Below, piece after piece: positions 8,855 to 15,760 of a stretch of 64,000 nt of DNA. Each line of letters begins with the position of its first letter. The first letter of the stretch is position 1. The translations under genes and the position numbers were made by a program. This DNA comes from Candidatus Accumulibacter sp. ACC003 (GTDB taxonomy: Bacteria > Pseudomonadota > Gammaproteobacteria > Burkholderiales > Rhodocyclaceae), in NCBI RefSeq assembly GCF_907163085.1, contig NZ_CAJQTX010000001.1, positions 451,001 through 515,000 on the forward strand, in the 5' to 3' direction. The notes below the pieces were generated by a model. That model was not told the DNA's origin and searched no databases. It worked only from the letters and a program-made list of their open reading frames with translations.

Positions 8855-9538
8855 ATGGTCGTTCGGTGCTTCGAGACTTTGGCCTGGCGGCGAGTGTGGC
8901 AGGAATTTCGGCGAGCGTGCGCGCTTGCTCTGGTCGCTCTCTGCCCCTCGGCCCACGCCGTCGACGTCGGGCTGGCCGGAGTTTTTCCGGGCAAGGCGCT
9001 GCTGAGCATCGACGGCGGCGCACCGCGAACGGTTGCCGTTGGCGCGACAACTGGCGAAGGCGTCAAGGTGCTCGCCGTCGACAGTGAATCGGCGACCGTC
9101 GAGAGCGATGGAAAGAAGCGTATCCTGCGGGTAGGTCAGAACGTCGTTTCGCAGCCTTCGGCGGCGGGCGGCGGTCGTGCGGTGTTGACCGCTGATGCTA
9201 GTGGCCATTTTTTAACCACTGGAAACATCAACGGTACCAGCGTTCGTTTCCTGGTTGACACTGGCGCCACGATGATCTCGCTGGGGGCCAGCGATGCGCG
9301 GCGGGCCGGTATTGACGCCAGCAAGGGGCAGCCGGCGATGGCCACGACGGCCAACGGCCAGACGCGGGTGTCACGGGTCAAGCTCGATACGGTCCGCGTT
9401 GGCGAGATTGTCCAGCACGGCGTCGATGCCCTGGTGCATCAACAGGACATGCCGGTTGTCTTGCTCGGAATGAGTTTCTTGAACCGCCTGGAAATGCAGC
9501 GTGATGGTGAGACCATGACCCTTAGAAAGCGCTATTAG
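8855..9538 (+). CDS. Retropepsin-like clan AA aspartic protease, exported
   Basis: A 227-residue protein with an N-terminal hydrophobic stretch (ALALVALCPSAHA) that looks like a signal peptide ending around residue 35. The C-terminal half is a single retropepsin-type domain with the active-site motif FLVDTGATMISL and the partner motif VVLLGMSFLNRLE. Such TIGR02281-type proteins form homodimers, each giving one catalytic Asp. The first half (about residues 36-105) is a separate beta-rich region. An AGGGAGGCAGG ribosome site precedes ATG 8855. The substrate is unknown. Confidence 0.82.
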   Translation: MVVRCFETLAWRRVWQEFRRACALALVALCPSAHAVDVGLAGVFPGKALLSIDGGAPRTVAVGATTGEGVKVLAVDSESATVESDGKKRILRVGQNVVSQPSAAGGGRAVLTADASGHFLTTGNINGTSVRFLVDTGATMISLGASDARRAGIDASKGQPAMATTANGQTRVSRVKLDTVRVGEIVQHGVDALVHQQDMPVVLLGMSFLNRLEMQRDGETMTLRKRY

Positions 9539-9550
9539 GAGTAGGTAAGC

Positions 9551-9820
9551 ATGCGACAACGAAGCGAAAAAGTATCGATGTTGGGAAGTGAACTCGAGAT
9601 TCTGATGAGCGAGCGACAGGCCTTGCTGCAGGTGGTTGGCGCGGCTGCGGCGCTGATTGCCTCGCTGGATAGTCGTCTTCTGCCGCCGGCCGCGATGAAG
9701 TCTGCGGATCTCGTGGCGACGACGATCAATGCCTTGCCGGACGAGGTCTTGCGCGATGCGCTGGCGGCCGTGCGTGCCGAGATCGACGAGGAAGGCGAAC
9801 GTGCTTTCGTCAGCCACTGA
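9551..9820 (+). CDS. Hypothetical 89-aa helical protein
   Basis: Not recognised. The small acidic protein has one moderately hydrophobic helix (LLQVVGAAAALIASL) between charged regions and ends in an acidic helix (AVRAEIDEEGERAF). TAGGAG lies at good distance from ATG 9551. It starts 12 bp after the aspartic protease stop and its last 20 bp overlap the GTG start of the Nudix gene, so the three genes look like one transcription unit. Confidence 0.6.
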   Translation: MRQRSEKVSMLGSELEILMSERQALLQVVGAAAALIASLDSRLLPPAAMKSADLVATTINALPDEVLRDALAAVRAEIDEEGERAFVSH

Positions 9821-10448
9821 AGACTTGCCCGGTCTGGCGACGGTCCCCAGCGGCCGCGTCGTCAATGTAGAGCGCTTGCCGCAGGTCTTGTACGCTGAAC
9901 CTTCACCGAATCCCCACGTGCTCGAAGACGGCGTCGGCGACGAGGAGCTGCTGCCGGCAGCCATCCTCTTTCCGATTGTCCTCCGCGGCGGCGAGCCGAC
10001 GGTATTGCTGACGCAGCGCACAGCACACCTGAAGGATCATCCGGGTCAGATCAGTTTTCCGGGTGGGCGCTGCGAGGCGGTCGACGCTTCGCCGGCAGAT
10101 ACCGCCCTGCGCGAGACGGTCGAGGAAATCGGCCTGTCGCCAGCGCATGTCGAAATCATCGGCTATCTGCCCGAATACCGTACCGCGACCGGTTTCCGGG
10201 TGACACCGGTGGTGGCCCTGGTGACGCCGCCCTTCGACCTGCAGCTTGACGCCTTCGAGGTGGCCGAGGCTTTTGAGGTGCCGCTGTCATTCCTGATGGA
10301 TTCGGCCAATCATCAGCAGCATTCGTTGCACTACCGCGGCAAGCTTCGTCATTATTATGCGATGCCCTACGGTGATTACTTCATCTGGGGCGCCACCGCG
10401 GGAATCATCATGTCCCTCTACCGGGCGCTCGCGACCGACGCTTCTTAG
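9801..10448 (+). CDS. Nudix hydrolase, probable CoA pyrophosphatase
   Basis: A Nudix-fold enzyme predicted to hydrolyse coenzyme A or its derivatives to phosphopantetheine and 3',5'-ADP. The CoA-type preamble LLTQRTAHLKDHPGQISFPG runs into the Nudix box (GGRCEAVDASPADTALRETV, then EEIGL), as in NudL/YeaB proteins. GTG 9801 is chosen because GAGGAAGG lies 6 bp upstream and an earlier in-frame start would make the Arg-rich region overlapping the preceding gene coding. This gives 215 aa, normal for the family. It overlaps the previous gene by 20 bp. Confidence 0.88.
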   Translation: MLSSATEDLPGLATVPSGRVVNVERLPQVLYAEPSPNPHVLEDGVGDEELLPAAILFPIVLRGGEPTVLLTQRTAHLKDHPGQISFPGGRCEAVDASPADTALRETVEEIGLSPAHVEIIGYLPEYRTATGFRVTPVVALVTPPFDLQLDAFEVAEAFEVPLSFLMDSANHQQHSLHYRGKLRHYYAMPYGDYFIWGATAGIIMSLYRALATDAS

Positions 10449-10484
10449 GTGATTGCCGGAACGGCGCGTACCCGATAGCCGATT

Positions 10485-10526
10485 GCGCCGGATTGTCAGT
10501 CGCCTTCAAGGCGCGACAATCGGCGC
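10485..10526. terminator. Strong hairpin between convergent genes
   Basis: GCGCCGGATTGTC on the left pairs with GACAATCGGCGC on the right with one bulge, and an inner GCC/GGC pair closes a TTCAA loop. It lies between the 3' ends of the Nudix gene and the gene at 10613-11092. There is no clear T-run, so termination is a likely but unproven role. Confidence 0.45.
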
Positions 10527-10612
10527 CTGGTCGAGCCATGTCACTGTTGTTGCAACCCGGGAAACCGCCGAAAAGACCAGCAATACGGCGTGGCAGTCGT
10601 CATAAACCGCCT

Positions 10613-11092
10613 TTAGTCGAGCACCAGTGCGACCTTCTCGAGAAACTGCTTGGCCAGCTTCTGGTCTGCGGCCGTGCTGAGCGCCGTGCGCAGTTTGCCG
10701 AAATGCTGGCGAAGTTCGTCCGGGGTGTCCGCCTTCTCGATCTCCGCGACCAGCGCGCGCGCGTCAGCACCGACCAGCTCGTGCAGCGTGCGGATAACAT
10801 AGCTTTTGGCCAGACTGATGTCCTCGTTGGGCAGCACCGTGCGAACAGCGGCGGCCGCTGCTGCAGCTGTTGCCGCTTGCTTCTGCGGTTGAATGAAGCC
10901 ACCGTCGAGCAGCGCGCCGAGGTGTCGTTTGCCTTCTGCAGCGGACGCGCCGAGCGCCAGTAGCTGGCTCCCCGTGCGGTGGCCGTCGACCATGATCAGC
11001 AAGGCGCGCACGCGTGCTGGCAGGCGATGCGCGCGGGTGGAGATCTCGTTGAGTCCCTTCGCTGTCTTACTGAATACAGACGATAGTTCCAT
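10613..11092 (-). CDS. Hypothetical protein with Ala-rich linker
   Basis: A 160-residue protein of unknown function. An N-terminal domain (about 1-70) with RAHRLPARVRALLIMVDGHR and GKRHLGALLDGGFIQP resembles a small winged-helix-like module. An Ala-rich linker (TAAAAAAAV) leads to a helical C-terminal domain with TLHELVGADARALVAEIEKA. ATG 11092 is preferred over the upstream GTG because the extra residues look non-coding. The gene is single, convergent with the Nudix gene and divergent from the CobD-like gene. Only the domain outline is supported. Confidence 0.6.
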   Translation of the reverse strand: MELSSVFSKTAKGLNEISTRAHRLPARVRALLIMVDGHRTGSQLLALGASAAEGKRHLGALLDGGFIQPQKQAATAAAAAAAVRTVLPNEDISLAKSYVIRTLHELVGADARALVAEIEKADTPDELRQHFGKLRTALSTAADQKLAKQFLEKVALVLD

Positions 11093-11242
11093 CGTGAAGA
11101 GCTTCCTAGGTACGCCAGCGCGATGTTGCTTGAAGGGGTGCATTTCTGCAAGCCCCCATAAATTATGGTATGGTCGCCGTTTGACTAATGAGGGCGCGCG
11201 GACCATGCAGCGTAGCCGCTACCGCTCAGGCAAGGCTTCGGG

Positions 11243-12169
11243 ATGATCCTTTTTTCCCTGCTTGCCGTCTTGCTGCTCGAGCAGCTACAGCCCCAGCCTT
11301 CTCTTCGGTTTGTCGAAAAAAATATGCTGCGCCTGTCAGCTTTTCTCGAAAGCCGATTCAATGCGGGCGAGCGTCGGTATGGAACAATCGCCTGGCTGCT
11401 TGGGGTCGGTGTTCTGGTTCTTGTCAGCGGCGGCGTCGCTGTAGCCTTGGCCCATCTCAACCCGCTACTGGCGTGGCTCTGGAATACCCTGATTCTCTAC
11501 CTGACGATGGGTTTCCGACAGTTCAGCCACTATTATACTGACATTCGTCTGGCCCTTCGCATGGGCAAGGTCGACAATGCGCGCCAGCTGCTGGCCGAGT
11601 GGCGCGGCGTTTCGACGGATGGCCTATCGTCGTCGGAGATCGCCAGTCTGGCGATCGAGGAAGCGCTTTGTGCAGCGCATCGCCAGGTGTTTGGCGTCGT
11701 TGCCTGTTTTCTCCTGCTGCCAGGTCCTTGTGGCGCTGTTCTTTACCGCGCGAGCGCGTTCTTCGCCGCGTCCTGGGGAACACGCGATGACGAAGAAACT
11801 GCTGCCTTCGGAAGCTTCGCACGGCGAAGCTTTGCTATCATTGATTGGCTTCCGGCGCGCCTGACGGCGCTCAGCTTTGCCATCGTCGGCAATTTCGAGG
11901 ATGCTTTCTACCGCTGGCGGAGGCAAGCAGAATTGCGGCCGGATGATGGTTTGGGTATTGTGCTGGCCAGTGCGGCTGGCGCGCAGGGGCTTCGTCTGGG
12001 CACGTCGGCGCGGGTAGCCGGTGAGCTTGCCGAGCAGACCGGGGTCGACGGCGGCGATGGAGCCCATGTCGATTCCATGGACAGTACCGTCGGCCTGCTC
12101 TGGCGGGCGCTGGTGCTGTGGATCTTGTTGTTGCTGTTGTTGGGGCTTGCCAATCTGGTAGGCGGTTGA
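11243..12169 (+). CDS. CobD/CbiB family membrane protein
   Basis: A 308-residue membrane protein of the CobD/CbiB family. CobD/CbiB amidates adenosylcobyric acid with aminopropanol in cobalamin synthesis. An N-terminal QLQPQP stretch is followed by several membrane helices, with the family-like YLTMGFRQFSHYY and SIEEALCAAHRQVFGVV-type segments; the latter replaces the typical VESVAEN of true CbiB. Members of this shorter betaproteobacterial branch occur outside cobalamin operons, so the reaction here is uncertain. No other cob genes are in the window. A thiolase follows 24 bp downstream. Confidence 0.72.
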   Translation: MILFSLLAVLLLEQLQPQPSLRFVEKNMLRLSAFLESRFNAGERRYGTIAWLLGVGVLVLVSGGVAVALAHLNPLLAWLWNTLILYLTMGFRQFSHYYTDIRLALRMGKVDNARQLLAEWRGVSTDGLSSSEIASLAIEEALCAAHRQVFGVVACFLLLPGPCGAVLYRASAFFAASWGTRDDEETAAFGSFARRSFAIIDWLPARLTALSFAIVGNFEDAFYRWRRQAELRPDDGLGIVLASAAGAQGLRLGTSARVAGELAEQTGVDGGDGAHVDSMDSTVGLLWRALVLWILLLLLLGLANLVGG

Positions 12170-12193
12170 TCGATTATTTACAGGAGTTTCTTC

Positions 12194-13375
12194 ATGAGCA
12201 GAGAAGTCGTCGTACTAAGCGCAGCCCGTTCGGCCATTGGCACCTTCGGTGGTTCCCTGGCCAACATGGAACCCCACGAGCTGGCCGGCATGGTGATGAA
12301 AGAATCGATCGCCCGTTCAGGTGTCGATCCGCAGCAAATCAATTACGTCGCCGTCGGCAACTGTATTCCGACCGATTCGCGTTTTGCCTACGTCGCCCGC
12401 GTCGCCGCGATTCAGGCCGGCCTGCCGATGGACTCGGTGGCCATGGCCGTCAACCGCCTGTGCGCGTCAGGCCTGCAGGGTATCGTCAGCACGGCGCAGA
12501 ACATCCTGCTTGGTGACTCGGATTACGGCGTCGGCGGTGGCGTCGAAGTGATGTCGCGCGCTTCCTACATGCTGCCGGCGATGCGTTCCGGCGCGCGCAT
12601 GGGTGATGCCAAGGCGATCGACATGATGGTGGCGACGCTCAATGATCCCTTCGGTGTGGGCCACATGGGCGTTACTGCCGAGAATCTCGCCAAGAAGTGG
12701 GAGATTAGCCGCGAGGAACAGGATGCGCTGTCGGTCGAGTCGCATCGCCGGGCGGCGGCGGCCGTCGCCGAGGGTCGTTTCAAGTCGCAGATCGTGCCGA
12801 TTGTCATGAAGACACGCAAGGGTGAGGTGATTTTCGATACCGACGAACACATCAAGCCGACGACGACGATGGAAACGCTGGCCAAAATGAAGCCGGCTTT
12901 CGCCAAGGACGGAACGGTTACCGCCGGTAACGCCTCGGGGATCAACGACGGTGCTGCCTTCATGGTCCTGGCGGCTGCCGACGTCGCCGCGGCGGCCGGC
13001 CAGAAGCCGATTGCACGCCTCGTTTCCTACGCCGTCGCCGGCGTGCCGAACGAGCTGATGGGTGAAGGCCCGATCCCGGCGAGCAAGCTGGCGCTCAAGA
13101 AAGCTGGCCTGACGCTCGACCAGATGGACGTTATCGAGTCCAACGAAGCCTTTGCGGCGCAGGCGATCGCGGTCAACAGGGCGCTCGGCCTCGACCCGGT
13201 GAAGACCAATCCCAACGGCGGCGCGATCGCTCTCGGTCACCCGGTCGGCTGCTCGGGTGCGTTTATTGCCACCAAAGCGATCTACGAGCTGCAGCGCGTC
13301 GGCGGCAAGTACGCGCTGGTGACCATGTGCATCGGTGGTGGGCAGGGTATTGCGGTTATTTTTGAACGTGCCTGA
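12194..13375 (+). CDS. Acetyl-CoA C-acyltransferase (thiolase)
   Basis: Biosynthetic/degradative thiolase of 393 aa that condenses or cleaves acyl-CoA and acetyl-CoA. The acyl-binding cysteine is Cys90 in NRLCASGLQ. The C-terminal signatures NGGAIALGHPVGCSGA and CIGGGQG contain the catalytic His and second Cys. CAGGAGTTTC precedes ATG 12194. It ends with a strong terminator at 13418. Together with the second thiolase at 44021 it could feed acetoacetyl-CoA or 3-ketovaleryl-CoA into PHA synthesis; substrate chain length cannot be read from the sequence. Confidence 0.94.
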   Translation: MSREVVVLSAARSAIGTFGGSLANMEPHELAGMVMKESIARSGVDPQQINYVAVGNCIPTDSRFAYVARVAAIQAGLPMDSVAMAVNRLCASGLQGIVSTAQNILLGDSDYGVGGGVEVMSRASYMLPAMRSGARMGDAKAIDMMVATLNDPFGVGHMGVTAENLAKKWEISREEQDALSVESHRRAAAAVAEGRFKSQIVPIVMKTRKGEVIFDTDEHIKPTTTMETLAKMKPAFAKDGTVTAGNASGINDGAAFMVLAAADVAAAAGQKPIARLVSYAVAGVPNELMGEGPIPASKLALKKAGLTLDQMDVIESNEAFAAQAIAVNRALGLDPVKTNPNGGAIALGHPVGCSGAFIATKAIYELQRVGGKYALVTMCIGGGQGIAVIFERA

Positions 13376-13417
13376 TCGCCTCCTGAGCTAGCGCTTCACG
13401 GCGCTTCAGGAAGCAGC

Positions 13418-13450
13418 AAAGCCCGGCCGCTTGCGGTCGGGCTTTTCTTT
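13418..13450 (+). terminator. Rho-independent terminator after the thiolase
   Basis: AAAGCCCGGCCGC pairs with GCGGTCGGGCTTT around a minimal loop, followed by TTTTCTTTT. It begins 43 bp after the thiolase stop. Confidence 0.9.
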
Positions 13451-13479
13451 TGCGTGCCCTTGGCATCGGCGCACTGTTG

Positions 13480-13785
13480 CGGGGTGTCAGCGGGGGTGCA
13501 AGTCCCGCCGCACGCTGATCGCCGCGAACGAAGTGAAGCGCAACTGCATGAAGTTAACGAGTGTGGGGCGCGGGCGGCAGGCGTGCCGCCTTCGCCGCCG
13601 GCAGCTGGCGGCTGACACGATTTTCCAGGCGATCGGCCGCGCACCCGACACGTGCGAAGCAAGGCATGCGAAGGTGGGGCAGCTGCCAGGCTGTCCGCGG
13701 TGTCTCGCCTTAGGACTTGCAGAGCTTGACGATTTGCGGCCGCCATTGCGCCGCTTACGCGAGGCGCTTGTGCGGTTCTAGTGGG
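13480..13785 (+). other. Possible group II intron RNA remnant
   Basis: This stretch between the thiolase terminator and the next gene has no convincing protein. It contains GGGGGTGCAAGTCCCGCC, then GCGAACGAAGTGAAGCGCAA followed by CTGCATGAA, and GAGTGTGGGG, phrases resembling group II intron domain I. Its 3' part (13746-13780) can fold into a short stem with GCCGC/GCGGT and a GGTTCTA end, like a degenerate domain V. The catalytic AGC triad and any reverse transcriptase are missing. If correct it is a dead, ORF-less fragment. The resemblance is from memory of the family, not an alignment. Confidence 0.35.
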
Positions 13786-14012
13786 CGATTGACGAGCACG
13801 GCAAAGAGTTTATACATTCTTGCCGTAGCGTTCGATCACCATTCTTAAATCAGGGTCGAATGCGATAAAATCGGGGGGCGAGAAGGTAGGATCGCGCAGC
13901 CGGTGACCGGCACGCATGGCCATTTGGCGGCAGCAGTACGCGCACCAGCCCGGTGCGCGGCCTCGACGCAGGGGCAAGCCGGCTTCTGCCAATCTTGATA
14001 CGGGAGCGACAA

Positions 14013-14312
14013 ATGAGTTTGAAAGACAGCAAAGACGCTTACATCGAAAAATTGAAGGTTCAGCTTGACCAATGGAGCGCCGACGTAGACGCCATGGACG
14101 CAAAGGCCAAACAAGCTGATGCCGATCTGCGAGAAAAATACCAGCAGAAAGCCGACGAGCTGCGCTATCAGAAAACCCTGGCGCAGGGCCGGATCGCCGA
14201 GTTGCAGGAATCTGCAGATGGCGCCTGGGAAGAAATCCGAATCGGCAGCGAAAGCATCTGGGAAACGGTCAAACAAACTTTCGCCGACGCCAAAGCGAAA
14301 TTTGACCGGTAA
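14013..14312 (+). CDS. Sll1863-type coiled-coil stress protein
   Basis: A 99-residue, almost wholly helical charged protein. Residues about 5-65 form a coiled coil rich in Lys, Gln, Ala and Asp (KVQLDQWSADVDAMDAKAKQ, LREKYQQKADEL). The C-terminal ESADGAWEEIRIGSESIWET segment, then VKQTFADAKAKF, is typical of small proteins annotated as sll1863-family stress response or coiled-coil-domain proteins. ATG 14013 has GGGAGCGAC upstream; the longer in-frame extension has no such site. A strong terminator follows at 14350, so it is a single-gene unit. Confidence 0.75.
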   Translation: MSLKDSKDAYIEKLKVQLDQWSADVDAMDAKAKQADADLREKYQQKADELRYQKTLAQGRIAELQESADGAWEEIRIGSESIWETVKQTFADAKAKFDR

Positions 14313-14349
14313 TCGTCTTGGTCCCTGCTTGCAAAGGGGAAGGTCGAGG

Positions 14350-14380
14350 AAAAAAAAACGGGGCTTTGCTCCGTTTTTTT
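14350..14380. terminator. Bidirectional rho-independent terminator
   Basis: AAAAAAACGGGGC, loop TTT, GCTCCGTTTTTTT. The A-run and T-run on both sides make it usable from either strand. It follows the coiled-coil protein gene. Confidence 0.92.
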
Positions 14381-14644
14381 CTTTGTAGCGGCGCGCAGCA
14401 TGTGCTTTGGTCGTCGGCGTATCGATAGCCCTGATCGTCGGCCAGCCGAGCTTGCTACCCGGTCTTTCGGGAAGCTGAAAGGCCCGGCTGTAGCCGCCGC
14501 CGCGGGCCGATACGGCTCCGCCGGCGCGCTGGCGGCGACAACTCGGCGCTTGAACGATCATCGTAGCCGCAAGCGCAATCTACTGCACGGCCAGACCGCC
14601 GCGAGTGCGGCAAACTCTCGCCTTTGCAGACGGGGAGACGGCTG
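14381..14644. other. Non-coding spacer upstream of the DMT transporter
   Basis: About 260 bp with no supported gene on either strand. Short open frames here have no ribosome site and read as Arg/Ala-rich noise. No promoter was identified with confidence. Confidence 0.5.
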
Positions 14645-15616
14645 ATGTGGATTGGCGTGGCGTTTGCTCTGGCGGCGGGCATGCTGTGGGGCCTGGTATT
14701 CATCGGACCCTTGCTGCTTCCCGAGTATCCGGCAGCCTTGCAATCGTTCGGGCGCTACCTGGCCTTCGGTCTGGTGGCCATCCCGCTCGGCTGGCTCGAC
14801 CGCGCCGAACTGGTGCGGCTGACGCGCGCCGACTGGGTCGAGGCGCTGAAGTTGGCGATTGTCGGCAACCTGCTCTACTACCTGTGCCTGGCCAGCGCCA
14901 TTCAGCGCGCTGGCGGGCCGCTACCAACGATGATCATCGGCACGCTGCCGGTGGTCATCGCGGTCAGCGCCAATCGGCGCAATCGCCACCGTGACGGTCA
15001 GTTGCCGTGGCGGCGCTTGATGCCGTCCATGCTGATCATTGGCACCGGGATCGCCTGTGTCAATTACATCGAGCTGGCGGCGTTGGCCGGGCGCTCGGCG
15101 CTCGACCTCGAACGCTACGCCAGCGGCGCCTTACTGGCACTTTGCGCTGTCGTCTGCTGGACCTGGTACCCGTTGCGCAACGCCGACTGGCTGCGCGACC
15201 ACCCCGAACGCAAGCCGCGCGCCTGGGCGACTGCCCAGGGCCTGGCGACGTTGCCGCTGGCGCTGGCCGGCTACCTGTCGCTGTGGGGCTGGCTGAGCGC
15301 CAGCGGCGATCCGCTGCCGATGCCCTTCGGCCCACGTCCCGAGACCTTCGTCGGGCTGATGGTCACGATCGGCCTGCTGGCGTCATGGCTGGGGACGCTA
15401 TGCTGGAACGAGGCCAGCCAGCGCTTGCCGACGGCCTTCGTCGGGCAGCTGATTGTCTTCGAAACGCTTGCCGCGCTGGCTTACGCTTTCATCCTGCGCG
15501 GCCAATGGCCGGCGCCGATGACCCTGCTTGGCATCGGCCTGCTCGTTGCCGGCGTGCTGTGGGCGGTGCGCGTCAAGCCAGTCAGGATCGCCGGAACGCC
15601 GACCGGCAGGTCGTGA
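14645..15616 (+). CDS. DMT/EamA-family transporter
   Basis: A 323-residue inner-membrane protein with about ten hydrophobic helices in two EamA-like halves. It opens MWIGVAFALAAGMLWGLVFI, and the second half has LASWLGTLCWNEASQRLPTA and VFETLAALAYAFILRGQWPA, typical of drug/metabolite transporter superfamily exporters. ATG 14645 follows GGGGAGACGG; the upstream TTG is less likely. The gene stands alone. Substrate unknown. Confidence 0.85.
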   Translation: MWIGVAFALAAGMLWGLVFIGPLLLPEYPAALQSFGRYLAFGLVAIPLGWLDRAELVRLTRADWVEALKLAIVGNLLYYLCLASAIQRAGGPLPTMIIGTLPVVIAVSANRRNRHRDGQLPWRRLMPSMLIIGTGIACVNYIELAALAGRSALDLERYASGALLALCAVVCWTWYPLRNADWLRDHPERKPRAWATAQGLATLPLALAGYLSLWGWLSASGDPLPMPFGPRPETFVGLMVTIGLLASWLGTLCWNEASQRLPTAFVGQLIVFETLAALAYAFILRGQWPAPMTLLGIGLLVAGVLWAVRVKPVRIAGTPTGRS

Positions 15617-15760
15617 CCGGCTGCTGAGTGGCTGGTAATACGCGCGTTCCCGATAGCAACGAGCACCCACCAAGGTTGGCTAGAGGCACTCAAAACTGTT
15701 TAGACGTCACTTACTCAATAAGTGCGTGCATCTTCGCATGGGGCGTGCTATCGTCGCTCC

